Below are positions 61,957 to 64,000 of a DNA stretch of 64,000 nt, piece by piece. The DNA comes from Actinoplanes cyaneus (GTDB lineage: Bacteria; Actinomycetota; Actinomycetes; Mycobacteriales; Micromonosporaceae): the NCBI RefSeq assembly GCF_016862095.1, contig NZ_BOMH01000071.1, forward strand, positions 1-64,000, given 5' to 3'. The translations under genes were made by a program, and so were the position numbers. A model generated the notes under the pieces. That model was not told where the DNA came from, searched no databases, and was given only the letters and a program-made list of their open reading frames with translations. Each line of letters opens with the position of its first letter. Positions within the stretch are counted from its first letter, which is position 1.

Positions 61957-62157
61957 TCATTGAGCATCAGGCGTGCCCGTGGCCAGCGAGATCCGGATCC
62001 CCGTGGCCGTCTCCTCTATCGCGAATCCCTCACCGCGTCCGTCGGCGGGCAGCATCGCGGCATACAGATCCGCGTTGGAAATGTCCACCGTTCCACCCTC
62101 GCGGGCCACCAGAACACTCAGGACCGCACGCAGATTGACGTCGCTGAGATAGCGCAT
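61957..62157 (-). CDS. Small hypothetical protein
   Basis: A 66-residue frame beginning MRYLSDVNLRAVLSVLV. It has good GC3 bias and a plausible folded pattern with alternating strands at the end (GFAIEETATGIRISLATG). A GGAACG sequence lies about 10 bp before ATG 62157. I do not recognise it. No operon partner: the nearest genes are csp copies. Confidence 0.55.
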   Translation of the reverse strand: MRYLSDVNLRAVLSVLVAREGGTVDISNADLYAAMLPADGRGEGFAIEETATGIRISLATGTPDAQ

Positions 62158-62402
62158 GAGGCGACTCGTTCCTGTGGAGGGCGACGGCCTGAGGGAATGG
62201 GATGAGGCAATCGAGGAGCCGGGGCAATCGAGGAGCCGAGGGGATCGTGGTTTCCGCAGCACCTCGAAACCTCCTCAGCCTACTCCCGGGCCGCCCTCGC
62301 CGGGTGTGTCGCTGCCCCGGTGGGGGACCGGCGCCGACAAGGACGCCGATCTCCCCGGGCCGGCGACCGGCGGCGTGGTTCCGGGGCGCAGCCGGATTTC
62401 TG

Positions 62403-62577
62403 TGCTACGGTTCCCTCGTTGCAGTTTTGATTTCCGTAGACGTTTTCGGCGCCTGATGGGTTATCTGAGCCCTTCCAGGCGCTTTTTCGTTTTCCGTGTC
62501 GGTTCGACGCGGGTGATCAACTCGGCGGCGGGAGAATCCGCACAGTGTGGATTCCGGCAGCTTGCGAGGACAAAGAC
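62403..62577 (+). promoter_or_regulatory. Structured csp 5' leader with internal terminator-like hairpin (copy 2)
   Basis: Extended -10 TGCTACGGT (TACGGT at 62406-62411), a 34-nt block at 62414-62447 identical to copy 1, stem GCGCCTG/CAGGCGC (62449-62455 with 62476-62482) with an inner GGG/CCC stem, then TTTTT at 62483-62487. A second small stem TCCGCA-CAG-TGTGGA (62537-62551) precedes the RBS; relative to copy 1 it keeps pairing with a C-to-U change (G-U). About 90 nt separate the U-tract from the csp start codon, so termination would prevent synthesis of the protein. Confidence 0.75.
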
Positions 62578-62781
62578 ATGGTTACAGGCACCGTGAAGTG
62601 GTTCAACGGCGACAAGGGCTTCGGCTTCATCAGTCAGGATGGTGGCGGCCCCGACGTGTTCGCCCACTTCTCGGCGATCTCGGCGAGCGGTTTCCGCAGC
62701 CTTGACGAGAACCAGCGGGTGGAGTTCGACATCACCCAGGGTCAAAAGGGTCCGCAGGCGGAGAACATCCGCGTGATCTGA
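62578..62781 (+). CDS. Cold-shock protein, CspA family
   Basis: 67 residues beginning MVTGTVKWFNGDKGFGFI, with RNP1 KGFGFI and RNP2 DVFAHF. Nearly identical to the protein at 13365, differing at about nine positions. Leader and terminator are also shared with that copy. Nucleic-acid chaperone of the cytosol. GAGGA lies about 9 bp before the ATG at 62578. Confidence 0.97.
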   Translation: MVTGTVKWFNGDKGFGFISQDGGGPDVFAHFSAISASGFRSLDENQRVEFDITQGQKGPQAENIRVI

Positions 62782-62789
62782 TCCACACA

Positions 62790-62829
62790 CCACCAACGGC
62801 GGCTCGACTGGTTCAGCGAGCCGCCGTTG
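62790..62829 (+). terminator. Terminator hairpin of the second csp gene
   Basis: CCAACGGCGGCTCG pairs with CGAGCCGCCGTTGG around a loop containing ACTGGTTCAG, starting about 10 bp after the csp stop. The loop text matches the terminator loop of the csp at 13365. Confidence 0.8.
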
Positions 62830-62882
62830 GCGTTCCATCAATAGCAATTGTTCACACCATGTTTGTTTCAAGGAAGGGCTGT

Positions 62883-63089
62883 ATGACGACGATCAGCACG
62901 GCATCGCACGCATCTGTTTCCCGCCCGCTCTCCGGCCTCTCGCGTTTCCGGTCCCCGGTCGCGACCGCCGGAGGCGTGACCCCGTTCCTGGCTCCCGCCG
63001 GCGCTGACGACCTGTCGCCGGTGCTACCCACCTCCGACCGCGGTGAGCAGGCGATGCATCGCCTCCGCCACCCCTTCACGTCGCGGTAG
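62883..63089 (+). CDS. Possible small protein
   Basis: A 68-residue frame beginning MTTISTASHASVSRPL with a good AGGAAGG about 8 bp before the ATG. It is Ser/Arg/Pro-rich with no recognisable domain. The good RBS is the main reason to list it. It may equally be non-coding. Confidence 0.3.
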   Translation: MTTISTASHASVSRPLSGLSRFRSPVATAGGVTPFLAPAGADDLSPVLPTSDRGEQAMHRLRHPFTSR

Positions 63090-63113
63090 TCGCGCCCGGC
63101 GGTTCCGGCGTCG

Positions 63114-63749
63114 TCAGGCGTCGAGGTATTTCAGCACGGCCATGACCCGCCGGTTGTCGTCGTCGGACGGCGGCATCCCGAGCTTGGCGAAGATGCTGTT
63201 GATGTGCTTGCTGACCACTTTCTCCGTGATGAACAGCCGGGCCGCGATCGCCGCGTTCGAACGGCCCTCGGCGATGTGCCGCAGCACCTCCTGCTCACGG
63301 GCGGTCAGCCCGGCCAGGGGCTCGCGGCGGGCCAGCATCTGGGCGACCACCTCCGGGTCGAAGGCGGTGCCACCGGCCGCGACCTGTTGCACGGTGGCCA
63401 CGAACTGCTCGACGTCGGAGACGCGTTCCTTGAGCAGGTAACCCACCCCACCGGCCTGGTCGGTGAGCAGCTCCCGCGCGTACAGCGGCTCGACGTGCTG
63501 CGAGAGCACCAGCACCGGAAGGCCCGGAATCCGCTCGCGGGCCGCGATCGCCGCCTTCAGCCCCTCGTCGGTCTGGGTGGGCGGCAGCCGCACGTCCACG
63601 ACCGCCACGTCCGGCCGGTGGCGCAGCAGCGCGGGCAGCAGCGCCGGCCCGTTGTCGATGGCGTCGACCACCTCGAAGTCGAAGGCCTCCAGGAGACGGG
63701 TGAGCCCGTCCCGCAGCAAGGTCAGGTCTTCGGCGATGACAACGCGCAC
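63114..63749 (-). CDS. NarL/LuxR-type response regulator
   Basis: 211 residues. Receiver with E7-D8 and phosphoacceptor Asp52 (VAVVDVRLPP), then a LuxR HTH (SNAAIAARLFITEKVVSKHINSI). GTG 63749 follows GGAG and lies inside the end of the kinase gene, overlapping it by 28 bp. It forms a two-component pair with the truncated kinase at the window edge. Target unknown. Confidence 0.92.
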   Translation of the reverse strand: MRVVIAEDLTLLRDGLTRLLEAFDFEVVDAIDNGPALLPALLRHRPDVAVVDVRLPPTQTDEGLKAAIAARERIPGLPVLVLSQHVEPLYARELLTDQAGGVGYLLKERVSDVEQFVATVQQVAAGGTAFDPEVVAQMLARREPLAGLTAREQEVLRHIAEGRSNAAIAARLFITEKVVSKHINSIFAKLGMPPSDDDNRRVMAVLKYLDA

Positions 63750-64000
63750 GGCAACTCCATGGTGACGACGGTGGGACCGCCGGGCGGGGACGAGACCGCC
63801 ATCGTGCCATCGAACGCGCCCAGCCGTCGCTCGATGCTGTGCAGACCGGTGCCGCGCCCGGCGTCGGCGCCGCCATTGCCGTCGTCGCCGACCTCCACCG
63901 CGAGCACCCCTTCCACGTGCGACAGCGAGACCCATGCGGACTTGGCGCCGCTGTGCCGGCTCATGTTGGCCAGCGCCTCGGCCACCGCGAAGTAGACCGC
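63722..64000 (-). CDS. Sensor histidine kinase, C-terminal part (cut by window edge)
   Basis: The last 92 residues of a NarL-type kinase; the gene continues past the right edge. Visible is the HATPase_c domain: the N box region YFAVAEALANMSRHSGA, the G1 region GDDGNGGAD and G2 GTGLHSIERRL. It overlaps the response regulator start by 28 bp, so the two are cotranscribed. Confidence 0.88.
   Translation of the reverse strand, partial: AVYFAVAEALANMSRHSGAKSAWVSLSHVEGVLAVEVGDDGNGGADAGRGTGLHSIERRLGAFDGTMAVSSPPGGPTVVTMELPCALSSPKT

Noticed and set aside
1..64000. tRNA, rRNA, insertion sequence or prophage genes
   Set aside because: Looked for cloverleaf-type sequences, transposase or integrase motifs and found none that I could support by eye.

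Overview
This window is about 70% G+C chromosomal DNA from a filamentous actinomycete. LAL/LuxR regulators, GAF-ANTAR proteins, repeated ricin-type (CBM13) modules on secreted enzymes and CebR-like boxes fit a Micromonosporaceae member such as Actinoplanes; this placement is an inference from gene content. I saw no rRNA, tRNA, CRISPR array, transposase or phage gene.

Layout. 1-3.9 kb: a broken SDR at the left edge, a MarR regulator divergent from a frameshifted FAD oxidase, then a second MarR divergent from a metallo-beta-lactamase-fold gene with three TACAG-N5-CTGTA operators between them and a fourth downstream. 3.9-12.3 kb: a cellulose/chitin-type LPMO behind a CebR box, a secreted protein of unknown function, a two-component pair divergent from an adaptor/ATPase/permease/lipoprotein export unit, and a flavodoxin-like oxidoreductase. 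12.3-18.1 kb: about 1 kb without a convincing gene, a cold-shock gene, and a NarL-type two-component pair divergent from an MMPL exporter. 18.1-32.9 kb: SDR/XRE pair, a stress-signalling cluster (three GAF-ANTAR proteins and a STAS protein), a secreted DUF1996 protein, a truncated nitroreductase, and an ABC exporter flanked by two LAL regulators.

33.7-48.9 kb is a secreted polysaccharide-degradation island, all on the + strand: GH43-CBM6, GH27-CBM13, SMP-30 lactonase, FN3-PQQ-type sugar dehydrogenase, GH127 beta-L-arabinofuranosidase, CE1-like esterase-CBM13, beta-helix-CBM13 and GH30_8 glucuronoxylanase-CBM2. 49.1-59.6 kb is the matching uptake and catabolic block: an FCD-GntR regulator, a CUT1 importer without its own ATPase, an enolase-superfamily sugar-acid dehydratase, an amidohydrolase-type lactonase, a zinc alcohol dehydrogenase, a KduD-like SDR and a GH59 beta-galactosidase-CBM13. 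A related ATACGT-centred palindrome sits in front of the importer/dehydrogenase divergon and in front of GH59, which suggests one regulon. Together these enzymes would remove arabinose, galactose and xylose/glucuronate side chains from plant wall polymers and import and oxidise a released sugar.

59.6-64 kb: a PAS-SpoIIE phosphatase, two more cold-shock genes, small ORFs and a NarL two-component pair cut by the right edge. The strongest novelty candidate is the 5' leader shared by two csp genes about 49 kb apart in opposite orientation. It has an identical 34-nt block spanning the predicted start of transcription, then a terminator-like hairpin plus U-tract inside the leader, a second hairpin before the RBS, and homologous 3' terminators. 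This looks like a transcription attenuator, possibly one controlled by cold or by Csp protein.
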